Source: Megamonas hypermegale_A (GTDB taxonomy: Bacteria; Bacillota; Negativicutes; Selenomonadales; Selenomonadaceae). Taken from it: 14,788 bases of DNA. The DNA lies in the NCBI RefSeq assembly GCF_030371585.1, contig NZ_JAUDCE010000045.1. One strand, written 5' to 3'. Of the stretch, positions 7,110 through 13,889 are shown piece by piece. The first letter of the stretch is position 1. The number at the start of each line of letters is the position of its first letter. A program made the translations under genes and the position numbers. Under the pieces are notes generated by a model that saw nothing but the letters and a program-made list of their open reading frames with translations, made no database searches and was not told the origin of the DNA.

Positions 7110-7137
7110 TTGCCATAAATCTCATATCATGTATAAT
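7110..7137 (+). promoter_or_regulatory. Sigma-70-type promoter of the YitT gene
   Basis: TTGCCA (7110-7115), a 16-bp spacer and a consensus TATAAT (7132-7137). Transcription would begin near 7144, giving a leader of about 28 nt with GAGGT before the ATG at 7172. A short GATAG/CTATC hairpin (7141-7157) lies in the leader. Confidence 0.7.
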
Positions 7138-7171
7138 ATGGATAGCAATAATCTATCGAGGTAGAAATTTC

Positions 7172-8011
7172 ATGAAAAAATATGCTTTACAGTACACCAT
7201 GATTGTATGCGGTGCTCTCATCTCCGCCATCTCCTGTAATCTTTTTCTAATCCCCAATCATTTTCTGTCCGGCGGCATAACCGGTATCGCCATCATTTTG
7301 CATTACCTGTTTGGACTGCCGATAGGTATGCAAAATATTGTATTCAATATTCCTATTTTGTATATTGCCTACCATTTCTTTGGCAAGCGGTATTTCTTCA
7401 ATACCATCTTAGGAACATTTCTCTATTCCCTCTTTATCGATTTGACTTCATTTTTGACACCGTATACGCCCCTACATAATAATCCAATGCTTTCCGCCAT
7501 CGTCGCCGGCGTAATCTCCGGCATAGGGTTCGGTCTAATCCTGCGCGCTAATGCCAATACCGGCGGAGCCGACGTCGTCGCCGCCCTAATCCGCAAACTC
7601 TATTCCTACAATATCGGCACGATGATATTCGCTTTGAACTGTCTCATCGTTTTGTGCGGTCTATGCCTGTTCAATTTCGAAGTCGCCATCTACACTTTGA
7701 TTTACATGTACATCATGGGCGAAGTCGACAACCGCATTGTTACCGGTTTCAATAAGCGAAAATCCATCATGATTGTTTCCGACAAATCAGGAGAAATAGC
7801 CGAACACATCATGCACGAACTGGGACGCGGCGTTACTTTCATCGAAGGCGAAGGAGGCTACACGCATACGAAAAAACGCATTCTCTACGTCGTAATCACG
7901 CTCACTCAGCTCAGCAAAATAAAGGAAATCGCTTTAAAGATAGACTCCAAGGCATTTTTCATAATCGCTAATGCTTCCGAAGTGAACGGTAAAGGTTTTT
8001 CCTACAACTGA
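7172..8011 (+). CDS. YitT-family membrane protein (DUF161 + DUF2179)
   Basis: A 279-residue membrane protein. I chose the ATG at 7172, preceded by GAGGT and by a good promoter; the longer open frame to 7076 runs through a terminator and is not credible. Residues 1 to about 195 contain five or six hydrophobic helices with YitT-family patterns such as LSGGITGIAII (about 31-41) and NANTGGADVV (about 127-136). The soluble C-terminal ~80 residues form a DUF2179 domain (GRGVTFIEGEGGYT, then an IANASEVNGKGF end). YitT proteins are widespread in Bacillota; transport has been suggested, but no substrate is established. It is monocistronic, with its own promoter and terminator. The family call is strong; the function is unknown. 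Confidence 0.9.
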   Translation: MKKYALQYTMIVCGALISAISCNLFLIPNHFLSGGITGIAIILHYLFGLPIGMQNIVFNIPILYIAYHFFGKRYFFNTILGTFLYSLFIDLTSFLTPYTPLHNNPMLSAIVAGVISGIGFGLILRANANTGGADVVAALIRKLYSYNIGTMIFALNCLIVLCGLCLFNFEVAIYTLIYMYIMGEVDNRIVTGFNKRKSIMIVSDKSGEIAEHIMHELGRGVTFIEGEGGYTHTKKRILYVVITLTQLSKIKEIALKIDSKAFFIIANASEVNGKGFSYN

Positions 8012-8031
8012 TATTTATTTGCTTATATACC

Positions 8032-8075
8032 AAAAAGGAGCTGCTGCTTAAATTTAAGCGGCAGTTCCTTTTTTT
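8032..8075 (+). terminator. Bidirectional terminator between yitT and the rpiR-type gene
   Basis: A 14-pair stem (two G·T wobbles; GGAGCTGC arm against GCAGTTCC arm) closes on an AATT loop. It is flanked by A5 on the left and T7 or more on the right, so it has a T-run on both strands. It serves yitT directly. For the convergent rpiR gene it lies beyond the repeat element at 8081-8200. Confidence 0.85.
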
Positions 8076-8080
8076 ATCTA

Positions 8081-8200
8081 TCGTTCTGATTAATACATCA
8101 AAGCAGTATAATACTTTATATTTAGTGAGGTTAAGTGCCAACATCGAACGAATATAAAGTATTATACTGCTTATGCAGGCTCGATGTGTTACTAGCACAA
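8081..8200 (+). repeat. ~120-bp inverted-repeat element, copy 3 (C-G stem type)
   Basis: The right end is the perfect ACTAGCACAA (8191-8200); the left end (8081-8090) is degraded. The stem is a perfect 22 bp (8101-8122 with 8151-8172). At the position where copy 1 has G2749-C2794, this copy has C8114-G8159, a compensatory swap. The 28-nt loop differs from copy 1 at one base. AACATCGA in the loop (8140-8147) can pair with TCGATGT at 8181-8187. The right end is 11 nt after the rpiR stop codon (minus strand), and a terminator lies 5 nt past the left end. Confidence 0.9.
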
Positions 8201-8211
8201 TAAAGTTTATT

Positions 8212-9078
8212 CTATAATCGCCTTTTGGCTATAGCGGCGCGCATTTTCTCGATATTGGCAAAACCTTTGTCCACATTGTGCTGATAAATTCCCATATACA
8301 GTACATCCACAATCGCCATATGAATTAAGCGCGATGCCACTGCTTCCGATTTATAGGCGACCTCTCTTCCCATGCCGTGCAGAACGACATCCGCCAGTTT
8401 GCACAGCGGCGAATTCATATAGCTCGTTATCGCGATAATCGGAATTTTATTATCATGTGCCAATTCAATCGACTGCAATAGGTCAATATTGGAACCCGTA
8501 TGCGAAACGGCAATTATCAAATCTTCCTGCGTCAGCAGCGAAGAAGCCGTCAGCTGCATATGCAAATCGCAGTACGCCTTTACCGGTATGCCGAAACGCA
8601 TGAAGCGCGTTTCAATGTCCTTGCAGACCGTATAGGAATTACCGAAGCCGTAAACGCAAATCTGTCTGGCTTTTGATATCAAATCGACAGCTTTGTTTAT
8701 CTCCTCGAAATCGAGCAGTTTTAGCGTATCCTGCAAGCCGTCCGCTATGGAGGAAAACAATTTTTCCGCTATCGTCTTATATGAATCGTGCGGATTTATC
8801 TCCTGCGACAGCAGCTCATCTTTGCTGAATACTTCACCGGCAAGCGCAATTTTAAAGCTTTGCAGACCGTTGAACCCGAGTTTTTTGCAAAAACGGGACA
8901 CGGTAATCTCCGAGCTTTGAGCCTTAACTGCCAAATCAGAAATCGTCTGGCTCATCACGCTCTTTTCGTTCGCCAGAATATAATCGGCAATCTTCTTTTC
9001 CGATTTCGTCATATTGTTGTAACTGCTGCGCAACAGCGTTATGATAGATATATTTTTTTTAGATATATTTTTTTCCAT
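8212..9078 (-). CDS. RpiR/MurR-family regulator (HTH_6 + SIS), probable gluconate operon repressor
   Basis: A 288-residue regulator. The N-terminal domain (about 10-80) is an RpiR helix-turn-helix with TKSEKKIADYIL, the SEITVSRFCKKLGF recognition helix and QSFKIALA. The C-terminal half (about 120-255) is a SIS sugar-phosphate-binding fold (VYGFGNSY, then AVSHTGSN, then IPIIAITSY). The likely effector is 6-phosphogluconate or a related sugar phosphate. I chose the ATG at 9078, which has GAGGT seven bases upstream; an ATG at 9102 adds MMINEVSD with only a weak site. A TAAAAT box at 9117-9122 (minus strand) could be its -10. The gene diverges from gntK, and inverted repeats TGATA-N6-TATCA lie between them. 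The role replaces the GntR regulator of the Bacillus gnt operon. Family is certain; the target is inferred from position. Confidence 0.9.
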   Translation of the reverse strand: MEKNISKKNISIITLLRSSYNNMTKSEKKIADYILANEKSVMSQTISDLAVKAQSSEITVSRFCKKLGFNGLQSFKIALAGEVFSKDELLSQEINPHDSYKTIAEKLFSSIADGLQDTLKLLDFEEINKAVDLISKARQICVYGFGNSYTVCKDIETRFMRFGIPVKAYCDLHMQLTASSLLTQEDLIIAVSHTGSNIDLLQSIELAHDNKIPIIAITSYMNSPLCKLADVVLHGMGREVAYKSEAVASRLIHMAIVDVLYMGIYQHNVDKGFANIEKMRAAIAKRRL

Positions 9079-9081
9079 ATC

Positions 9082-9098
9082 TGATACCTCATTTATCA
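9082..9098. promoter_or_regulatory. Weak operator-like inverted repeat in the rpiR leader
   Basis: TGATA and TATCA arms here are separated by 7 bases instead of 6, and they overlap the region just before the chosen rpiR start. It may be a lower-affinity autoregulatory site, or chance in AT-rich sequence. Confidence 0.25.
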
Positions 9099-9154
9099 TC
9101 ATTAATCCCTGTTTCTATTTTAACAGAAATGATATTTATTGATACGATTTTTGC

Positions 9155-9180
9155 AAAAATGATATAAATCTATCATTTTT
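9155..9180. promoter_or_regulatory. Operator candidate 1 for the RpiR-type regulator
   Basis: A perfect 10-bp inverted repeat, AAAAATGATA and TATCATTTTT, with a 6-bp centre. The core TGATA-N6-TATCA recurs at 9223-9238. Further TGATA half-sites at 9130 and 9140 lie in phase at multiples of 10 bp. The site is between the divergent rpiR and gntK genes, about 23 bp upstream of the gntK -35. Confidence 0.65.
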
Positions 9181-9202
9181 AAAATTTATAATGAAAAATA
9201 TA

Positions 9203-9231
9203 TTGCAAAATACTTTTGAATTTGATATACT
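9203..9231 (+). promoter_or_regulatory. Promoter of the gntK-gntP-gnd operon
   Basis: TTGCAA (9203-9208), a 17-bp spacer and TATACT (9226-9231). Transcription would start near 9238, leaving a leader of about 85 nt before the gntK ATG. An operator candidate covers the -10, which fits repression in the absence of gluconate. Confidence 0.7.
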
Positions 9232-9238
9232 CTTATCA
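9223..9238. promoter_or_regulatory. Operator candidate 2, over the gntK -10 box
   Basis: TGATA (9223-9227), six bases, TATCA (9234-9238): the same core and spacing as the site at 9155-9180. It spans the -10 box and the expected start of transcription, so a bound protein would block RNA polymerase. Confidence 0.6.
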
Positions 9239-9245
9239 GAAAATG

Positions 9246-9257
9246 AAGTTGCAACTT
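9246..9257. promoter_or_regulatory. Perfect 12-bp palindrome in the gnt leader
   Basis: AAGTTGCAACTT lies 8 bp past the expected transcription start and is a perfect dyad. It does not fit the RpiR-type core or the length of a CcpA cre site. It could be a second regulator's site; a chance palindrome is possible. Confidence 0.3.
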
Positions 9258-9322
9258 ACATAAACAAAAAAATTTTCCATCAATTCACGAAAATAATCAG
9301 CATCTTTTAAGGAGCGATACAA

Positions 9323-10879
9323 ATGTTGAGTTTTAACAATATCAATAACAGCATCTGGATTGGGCTGGACATCGGTACGACAGGCGTCAGAGCCATTGCC
9401 TATCAGAAAAACGGCGTAAGCCTTTGCAGCAGCGACGAATTTTATCCGCTGGAAACACCGTACCCTGACTGGGCGGAACAAAATCCAGAAATCATTTATA
9501 AAGCCATCGAAAAAGTGGTGCGCGATACGGCAAACACTTTAATCTACAAAGGCAAAACCGTCTCCGGCATAGCCATCAGCACTGTAATGCACAGCTTTGC
9601 TCCCGCCAATGAAAAGCGCGAACTTTTGAGCAACATGATAACATGGGCGGACAGCCGCAGCGTGGAAATAGTCAATGAATTGAAAAAAGACCCTACACTT
9701 ACAAAAAGTTTTTATGAAAAAACCTGCTGTCCGGCTCATTCGTGCTATCCTTTCCTGAAAATCCTCTGGGTGCGGAAAAACTTCCCTGATGTTTTCGCCA
9801 AAATGCGCTACATTTATTCGTTAAAAGACTATGTATTCGAAAAAATGACGGGACAGTGGGTAGTCGATAAATCCTCCGCTTCCGCCAGCGGTTTGTACAA
9901 CGCTCACACTATGGACTGGGATGATGACATCTTATCATTTGCCGGTATCAGACGCGAACAACTCCCGCCCGTCGTTTCCACCACCTATATGCACAAACTG
10001 ACGGCACAAGCAGCGCAAAGACTTAATCTGCCGGAAGGGCTGCCTGTCGTAATCGGCGCAACGGACGGCGTACTGGTAAACGTCGGCATCGGCGCGATAA
10101 AATCAGGACAGCTCAGCGCCACAATCGGCACAAGCGGCGCTATTCGCATGCTCACGAAAAATCCGAAAGTCGACAGCAAAAACCGCACATGGTGCTATAA
10201 TCTCACAGACGATATGTGGGTAGCCGGCGGCGCTATCAACAACGGCGGCATCATCATGCGCTGGATGCGCGACCAAATCTGCCACTACAGCAGTCGCCGT
10301 CTCGACGATATCGGCATCGACCCGTACGACCTCATGACGCTGAAAGCTTCCAAAATACCGGCAGGCGCGGAAGGGCTCTTACTCTTGCCGTTCTTCACGG
10401 GCGAACGCGCTCCGTACTGGAATTCCGAGCTGCGCGGCATGTTCTTCGGACTGTCTTTAAATCACAGCCGCTCACATATGATTAGAGCCGCCATGGAAGG
10501 TATCTGCTTCAGCCTGAACTGCGTTCTGGACGCTTTGAAGGACTTCGGCAAAGTGGAAGATATCCGCGTCAGCGGCAGCTTCACCAAATCGGCTCTGTGG
10601 CTGCAGATTATGTCTGATATTTTCGCTGAAAATATCACGCTGCCGCAAAACAGCGAAGGCGCAGCTTTCGGCGCCGCCGTACTCGGGTTTATCGCCAGCG
10701 GCGAAATGAACAGCATCGCTGATACGGCTAATTTAATCCAGCCGAAAAAAATCTATCATCCGCAAACGGAAAATTTCGCCGTATATAAAGAACTGTTCGA
10801 TATTTACAATGTTTTATACACAAAACTGCAGCCTGAATTTGCCCGCATAACCATGTATCAAAACCAGATGTACAAATAA
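9323..10879 (+). CDS. gntK: Gluconokinase, FGGY family
   Basis: A 518-residue carbohydrate kinase that phosphorylates D-gluconate to 6-phosphogluconate with ATP in the cytoplasm. The N-terminal FGGY domain begins with the phosphate-1 motif LDIGTTGVRAI (about 15-25) and has a WADSRS substrate segment (108-113). The C-terminal domain has the probable catalytic Asp248 in GATDG, phosphate-2 TIGTSGAIR (267-275), a second FGGY signature around ERAPYWN to EGICFSL (361-398), and an adenosine-site GSFTKS/EGAAFGAAV region. Length and motif order match the Bacillus GntK group rather than the short P-loop GntK of E. coli. The substrate is supported by the gntP and gnd genes downstream; a related aldonate or xylulose is the alternative. 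AAGGAG lies eight bases before the ATG. It is the first gene of the operon. Confidence 0.9.
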   Translation: MLSFNNINNSIWIGLDIGTTGVRAIAYQKNGVSLCSSDEFYPLETPYPDWAEQNPEIIYKAIEKVVRDTANTLIYKGKTVSGIAISTVMHSFAPANEKRELLSNMITWADSRSVEIVNELKKDPTLTKSFYEKTCCPAHSCYPFLKILWVRKNFPDVFAKMRYIYSLKDYVFEKMTGQWVVDKSSASASGLYNAHTMDWDDDILSFAGIRREQLPPVVSTTYMHKLTAQAAQRLNLPEGLPVVIGATDGVLVNVGIGAIKSGQLSATIGTSGAIRMLTKNPKVDSKNRTWCYNLTDDMWVAGGAINNGGIIMRWMRDQICHYSSRRLDDIGIDPYDLMTLKASKIPAGAEGLLLLPFFTGERAPYWNSELRGMFFGLSLNHSRSHMIRAAMEGICFSLNCVLDALKDFGKVEDIRVSGSFTKSALWLQIMSDIFAENITLPQNSEGAAFGAAVLGFIASGEMNSIADTANLIQPKKIYHPQTENFAVYKELFDIYNVLYTKLQPEFARITMYQNQMYK

Positions 10880-10924
10880 ATTCATGCACGGATTTTATAT
10901 AGAAGCAGAAAGGAAGTCTTTACC

Positions 10925-12244
10925 ATGCCACTTGCCATATTAGCTGTCGGTATCGTTATCTTATTCATTCTGATTGTCAAATGCAAACTGAACAGTTTTC
11001 TCTCCTTGATTTTCGTTGCCATCTTCATGGGCTTTGCGCTCGGTCTTTCCGTTGACGCTATCGTTCCCTCCATCACCAAAGGTCTGGGCGGCACGCTCGG
11101 CGGTCTTGCCATTGTCGTCAGCTTCGGCGCCATGCTCGGCAAACTCATGGCGGACAGCGGCGGCGCACAACGCATTGCCACCACGCTTATCGACACCTTC
11201 GGCGTAAAAAACGTCCGCTGGGCCGTCTGCCTGACCGGTTTCGTCGTAGGTCTCGCTCTTTTCTACGAAATCGGCTTCGTACTGTTAATCCCGCTCGTAT
11301 TCACCATAGCTGCTGAAGCTAAAGTAAACCTCCTCGAAGTCGGCATTCCGATGGCGGCGTCGCTTTCTTCCGCGCACGCCTTTCTGCCGCCGCATCCCGG
11401 CCCTACGGCCATCGCCGTTATCTTCAATGCCGATTTAGGCACTACACTCATCTACGGTTTTTTAATCGCCGTTCCTACCGTCATCATTGCCGGTCCGCTT
11501 TATTTCAACTTCGTTAAAGACCTGCGTCCGGAAATCCCGCAGGGTCTGTACAATCCGAAAATCTTCAAGGACAGCGAAATGCCGTCTTTCGGCATCAGTG
11601 TATTCACGGCGCTCGTTCCTGTCATCTTAATGGCAGCTTCCGCTATCGTCAAAATGGTGCTGGATGACAGCTATACCATCTATCACGTTCTCGTATTTCT
11701 GGGCAATCCCGACATTGCTCTGACCATATCCGTAATCATTGCCATCTTTACATTTGGATTAAATCGTGGTAAATCTATGAAAGAGGTAATGGAAAGCGTC
11801 GACAGCGCCGTTAAGACGATTGCCATGATTTTACTCGTCGTTGCCGGCGGCGGTGTACTGAAACAGATTTTAATCGACAGCGGTCTCGGCTCCTACATCG
11901 GCACGCTCATTCAGGATGCCGCACTGTCGCCGCTGGTTATGGGCTGGCTCATCGCCGCCGTTATCCGCATCGCCGTAGGTTCAGCCACGGTTGCCGCGCT
12001 CACGGCCGGCGGTATCATTGCTCCGCTCATTCCGATTACCGGTGCAAGCCCAGAACTCATGGTTCTGGCAGTCGGTGCCGGCAGTGTAATCCTGAGCCCG
12101 CCGAGCGACCCTGGTTTCTGGCTCTTTAAGGAATTTTTCGGCCTGACAGTCAAAGGAACGATGCGTACATGGTGCGCACTGGAAACAATCATCGCCGTTG
12201 CCGGTCTAATCGGCGTCATGATACTCAATACAATTCTATTTTAA
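10925..12244 (+). CDS. gntP: GntP-family gluconate permease
   Basis: A 439-residue inner-membrane transporter, within the usual family length. It has about 12 hydrophobic segments from the N-terminus (a hydrophobic stretch from residue 4) to the C-terminus. Conserved GntP blocks are visible: LPPHPGPTAIAV (about 157-168) after the SAHAF segment, GVLKQILIDSG near residue 310, and PPSDPGFWLFKEFF near residue 394. Members take up gluconate or related aldonates by proton symport. AAGGAA precedes the ATG. The gene starts 45 bp after gntK and ends 21 bp before the dehydrogenase, with no terminator between, so it is in the same operon. The family is certain; the gluconate substrate is inferred from the neighbours. 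Confidence 0.93.
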   Translation: MPLAILAVGIVILFILIVKCKLNSFLSLIFVAIFMGFALGLSVDAIVPSITKGLGGTLGGLAIVVSFGAMLGKLMADSGGAQRIATTLIDTFGVKNVRWAVCLTGFVVGLALFYEIGFVLLIPLVFTIAAEAKVNLLEVGIPMAASLSSAHAFLPPHPGPTAIAVIFNADLGTTLIYGFLIAVPTVIIAGPLYFNFVKDLRPEIPQGLYNPKIFKDSEMPSFGISVFTALVPVILMAASAIVKMVLDDSYTIYHVLVFLGNPDIALTISVIIAIFTFGLNRGKSMKEVMESVDSAVKTIAMILLVVAGGGVLKQILIDSGLGSYIGTLIQDAALSPLVMGWLIAAVIRIAVGSATVAALTAGGIIAPLIPITGASPELMVLAVGAGSVILSPPSDPGFWLFKEFFGLTVKGTMRTWCALETIIAVAGLIGVMILNTILF

Positions 12245-12265
12245 TATTTAATGGAGGCAAATAAA

Positions 12266-13675
12266 ATGAATGCAAATATAGCCGTTATCGGCATGGGAGT
12301 TATGGGAAGCTGTCTTGCGCTCAATATGGCCAATCACAAATTCAAAGTTTCCGTATACAATTACACTCCCGACTTAACCGATAAATTTATTAAAAATCAT
12401 CCGCACGAAAATATCACCGCTTATTATGATATACCATCACTCGTACAGTCCGTTGCCCGTCCGCGCAAATTCTTCATCATGGTAACAGCGGGCAAGGCCG
12501 TTGATGCCGTAATCGACAGCCTGCTGCCGTATCTTGAAGCAGACGACATCATCATGGACGGCGGCAACTCCTTCTACAAAGATACACAGCGCCGCTACAA
12601 ATACGTAACGGAAAAAGGCTTCAAATACTTCGGTGTCGGCGTTTCCGGCGGCGAAGAAGGCGCACTGAACGGACCGGCTCTGATGCCGGGCGGCAATAAG
12701 GAAAGCTATCCGCCAGTGCAGTCCGTACTGGAAGCAATCGCCGCCAAAGCCGACGACGGCAAACCGTGCTGCACCTATATCGGCGAAGACGGCGCAGGGC
12801 ACTACGTAAAAATGGTGCATAACGGCATCGAATACGCCGACATGCAGTTAATCGCCGAAGCATATCTCCTGCTCAAAAATGTCGGCGGACTTACAAACGA
12901 ACAGATTTCCGCCGTATTCAACGACTGGAACAAAGGCGAACTCAGCAGCTTTTTAATCAACATAACAGCCGATATCCTGAAAGAAAAAGACGATATAAAC
13001 GGCGGATATCTCGTCGACAAAATCCTCGACAGCGCCGGACAAAAGGGCACAGGCCGCTGGACGAGCATCGCCGCACTCGAACAAGGCGTAAACACTTCCA
13101 TCATGACAAGCGCCTGCAATGCGCGCAACATCAGTTCATTTTATGCTAAACGCCAGCAACTTGCCGACAGCGGTTTGAAACAGCCGTTGCCGGTGCAAAT
13201 CGACGCTGATTTCGTCGAAGACGTGCGCCGCTCCTTATACGCAGCCAAAATCGCCGCTTACACTCAGGGATTTGAACTGTACAAAAGCGCTTCCCAAATC
13301 CATGACTGGAACTTGAACCTAGGCGAAGTCGCTTCTATCTTCCGCGCCGGCTGCATTATCAAGGCGAAATTTCTGAACAATATCACAGCGGCTTATCAAA
13401 AAAATCCGCAGCTTGACAATCTGCTCGAAGATGATTTCTTCTTCAGCAAAATACGCGAAAACCAGCTGAGCCTGCGGAAAATCATCGCCAAAGCAGTCTA
13501 TGCAGGCGTGCCGATACCGGCATTTTCCAACGCTATGGCTTATATCGACGGACTTTGCACGAAAACGGTCGGTGCCAATCTTATTCAGGCACAGAGAGAC
13601 TATTTCGGAGCGCATACGTATAAACGCATCGACCGCGACGGTATTTTCCATCATCAATGGCAGAAACATTATTAA
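12266..13675 (+). CDS. gnd: 6-phosphogluconate dehydrogenase, decarboxylating (GntZ-like)
   Basis: A 469-residue enzyme that oxidatively decarboxylates 6-phosphogluconate to ribulose 5-phosphate and CO2. The start is the ATG at 12266, with GGAGG eight bases upstream; the ATG at 12251 overlaps that site. The Rossmann motif is GMGVMG (9-14). The active site has SGGEEGA (127-133), a GAGHYVKMVHNG block with Lys182 and Asn186, and Glu189. The C-terminal FGAHTY/FHHQW tail is also present. After the second strand the sequence reads Asn32-Tyr33-Thr34, where NADP-dependent enzymes carry Asn-Arg-Ser/Thr. Loss of the arginine that binds the 2'-phosphate suggests NAD preference, as in Bacillus GntZ. It is the third gene of the gnt operon; the stop is 6 nt before a repeat element and 144 nt before the terminator. 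Confidence 0.95.
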   Translation: MNANIAVIGMGVMGSCLALNMANHKFKVSVYNYTPDLTDKFIKNHPHENITAYYDIPSLVQSVARPRKFFIMVTAGKAVDAVIDSLLPYLEADDIIMDGGNSFYKDTQRRYKYVTEKGFKYFGVGVSGGEEGALNGPALMPGGNKESYPPVQSVLEAIAAKADDGKPCCTYIGEDGAGHYVKMVHNGIEYADMQLIAEAYLLLKNVGGLTNEQISAVFNDWNKGELSSFLINITADILKEKDDINGGYLVDKILDSAGQKGTGRWTSIAALEQGVNTSIMTSACNARNISSFYAKRQQLADSGLKQPLPVQIDADFVEDVRRSLYAAKIAAYTQGFELYKSASQIHDWNLNLGEVASIFRAGCIIKAKFLNNITAAYQKNPQLDNLLEDDFFFSKIRENQLSLRKIIAKAVYAGVPIPAFSNAMAYIDGLCTKTVGANLIQAQRDYFGAHTYKRIDRDGIFHHQWQKHY

Positions 13676-13681
13676 TATCCA

Positions 13682-13801
13682 CTGTGCTAATAACATATTG
13701 AGCCAGCATAAGCAGTATAATACTTTATATACGTTCGATGTTGCCACTTAACCTCACTAAATATAAAGTATTATACTGCTTCAATAAATCAATTGGCACA
13801 A
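13682..13801 (-). repeat. ~120-bp inverted-repeat element, copy 4 (C-G stem type, reverse orientation)
   Basis: The reverse complement of the other copies. Its right end (13682-13691, CTGTGCTAAT on the plus strand) begins 6 nt after the gnd stop, and its left end is 13792-13801. The stem is 21 bp (13710-13730 with 13761-13781), with the same C-G orientation at the covarying position as copy 3. The loop sequence is conserved. It lies inside the gnt mRNA between the stop codon and the terminator at 13820. It is antisense to the gene, as copies 1 and 3 are to theirs. Confidence 0.9.
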
Positions 13802-13819
13802 TAAATTATTAATATAGAC

Positions 13820-13848
13820 AAAAAAGCAGACGAAAGTCTGCTTTTTTT
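13820..13848 (+). terminator. Terminator of the gntK-gntP-gnd operon
   Basis: GCAGAC (13826-13831) and GTCTGC (13836-13841) with a GAAA tetraloop are extended by A6/T6 pairing and end in seven T residues. This is a compact, strong intrinsic terminator, also usable on the opposite strand. Confidence 0.9.
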
Positions 13849-13849
13849 G

Positions 13850-13855
13850 TATAAT
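13850..13855 (+). promoter_or_regulatory. Candidate -10 box of the HAD phosphatase gene
   Basis: A consensus TATAAT directly after the terminator T-run, with transcription expected near 13862 and a Shine-Dalgarno at 13875. No convincing -35 exists at 16-18 bp, because that position lies within the terminator stem. Confidence 0.35.
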
Positions 13856-13889
13856 GAAATCAAATTCATTCCCGAAAGGAGATTTTATT

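Noticed and set aside
7076..7171. N-terminal extension of the YitT gene from a TTG at 7076
   Set aside because: It runs through the terminator stem and the promoter; the ATG at 7172 has its own GAGGT site.
7968..8198. Minus-strand 76-codon open frame over the yitT end and repeat copy 3
   Set aside because: It spans a terminator and a structured repeat, has no ribosome site and shows no similarity that I recognise.
9244..9260. CcpA-type cre site in the gnt leader
   Set aside because: The dyad is longer than a cre and lacks the central CG; I kept it only as an unassigned palindrome.
12251..12265. ATG at 12251 as start of the 6-phosphogluconate dehydrogenase
   Set aside because: It overlaps the GGAGG of the ATG at 12266 and adds five residues before the conserved first strand.
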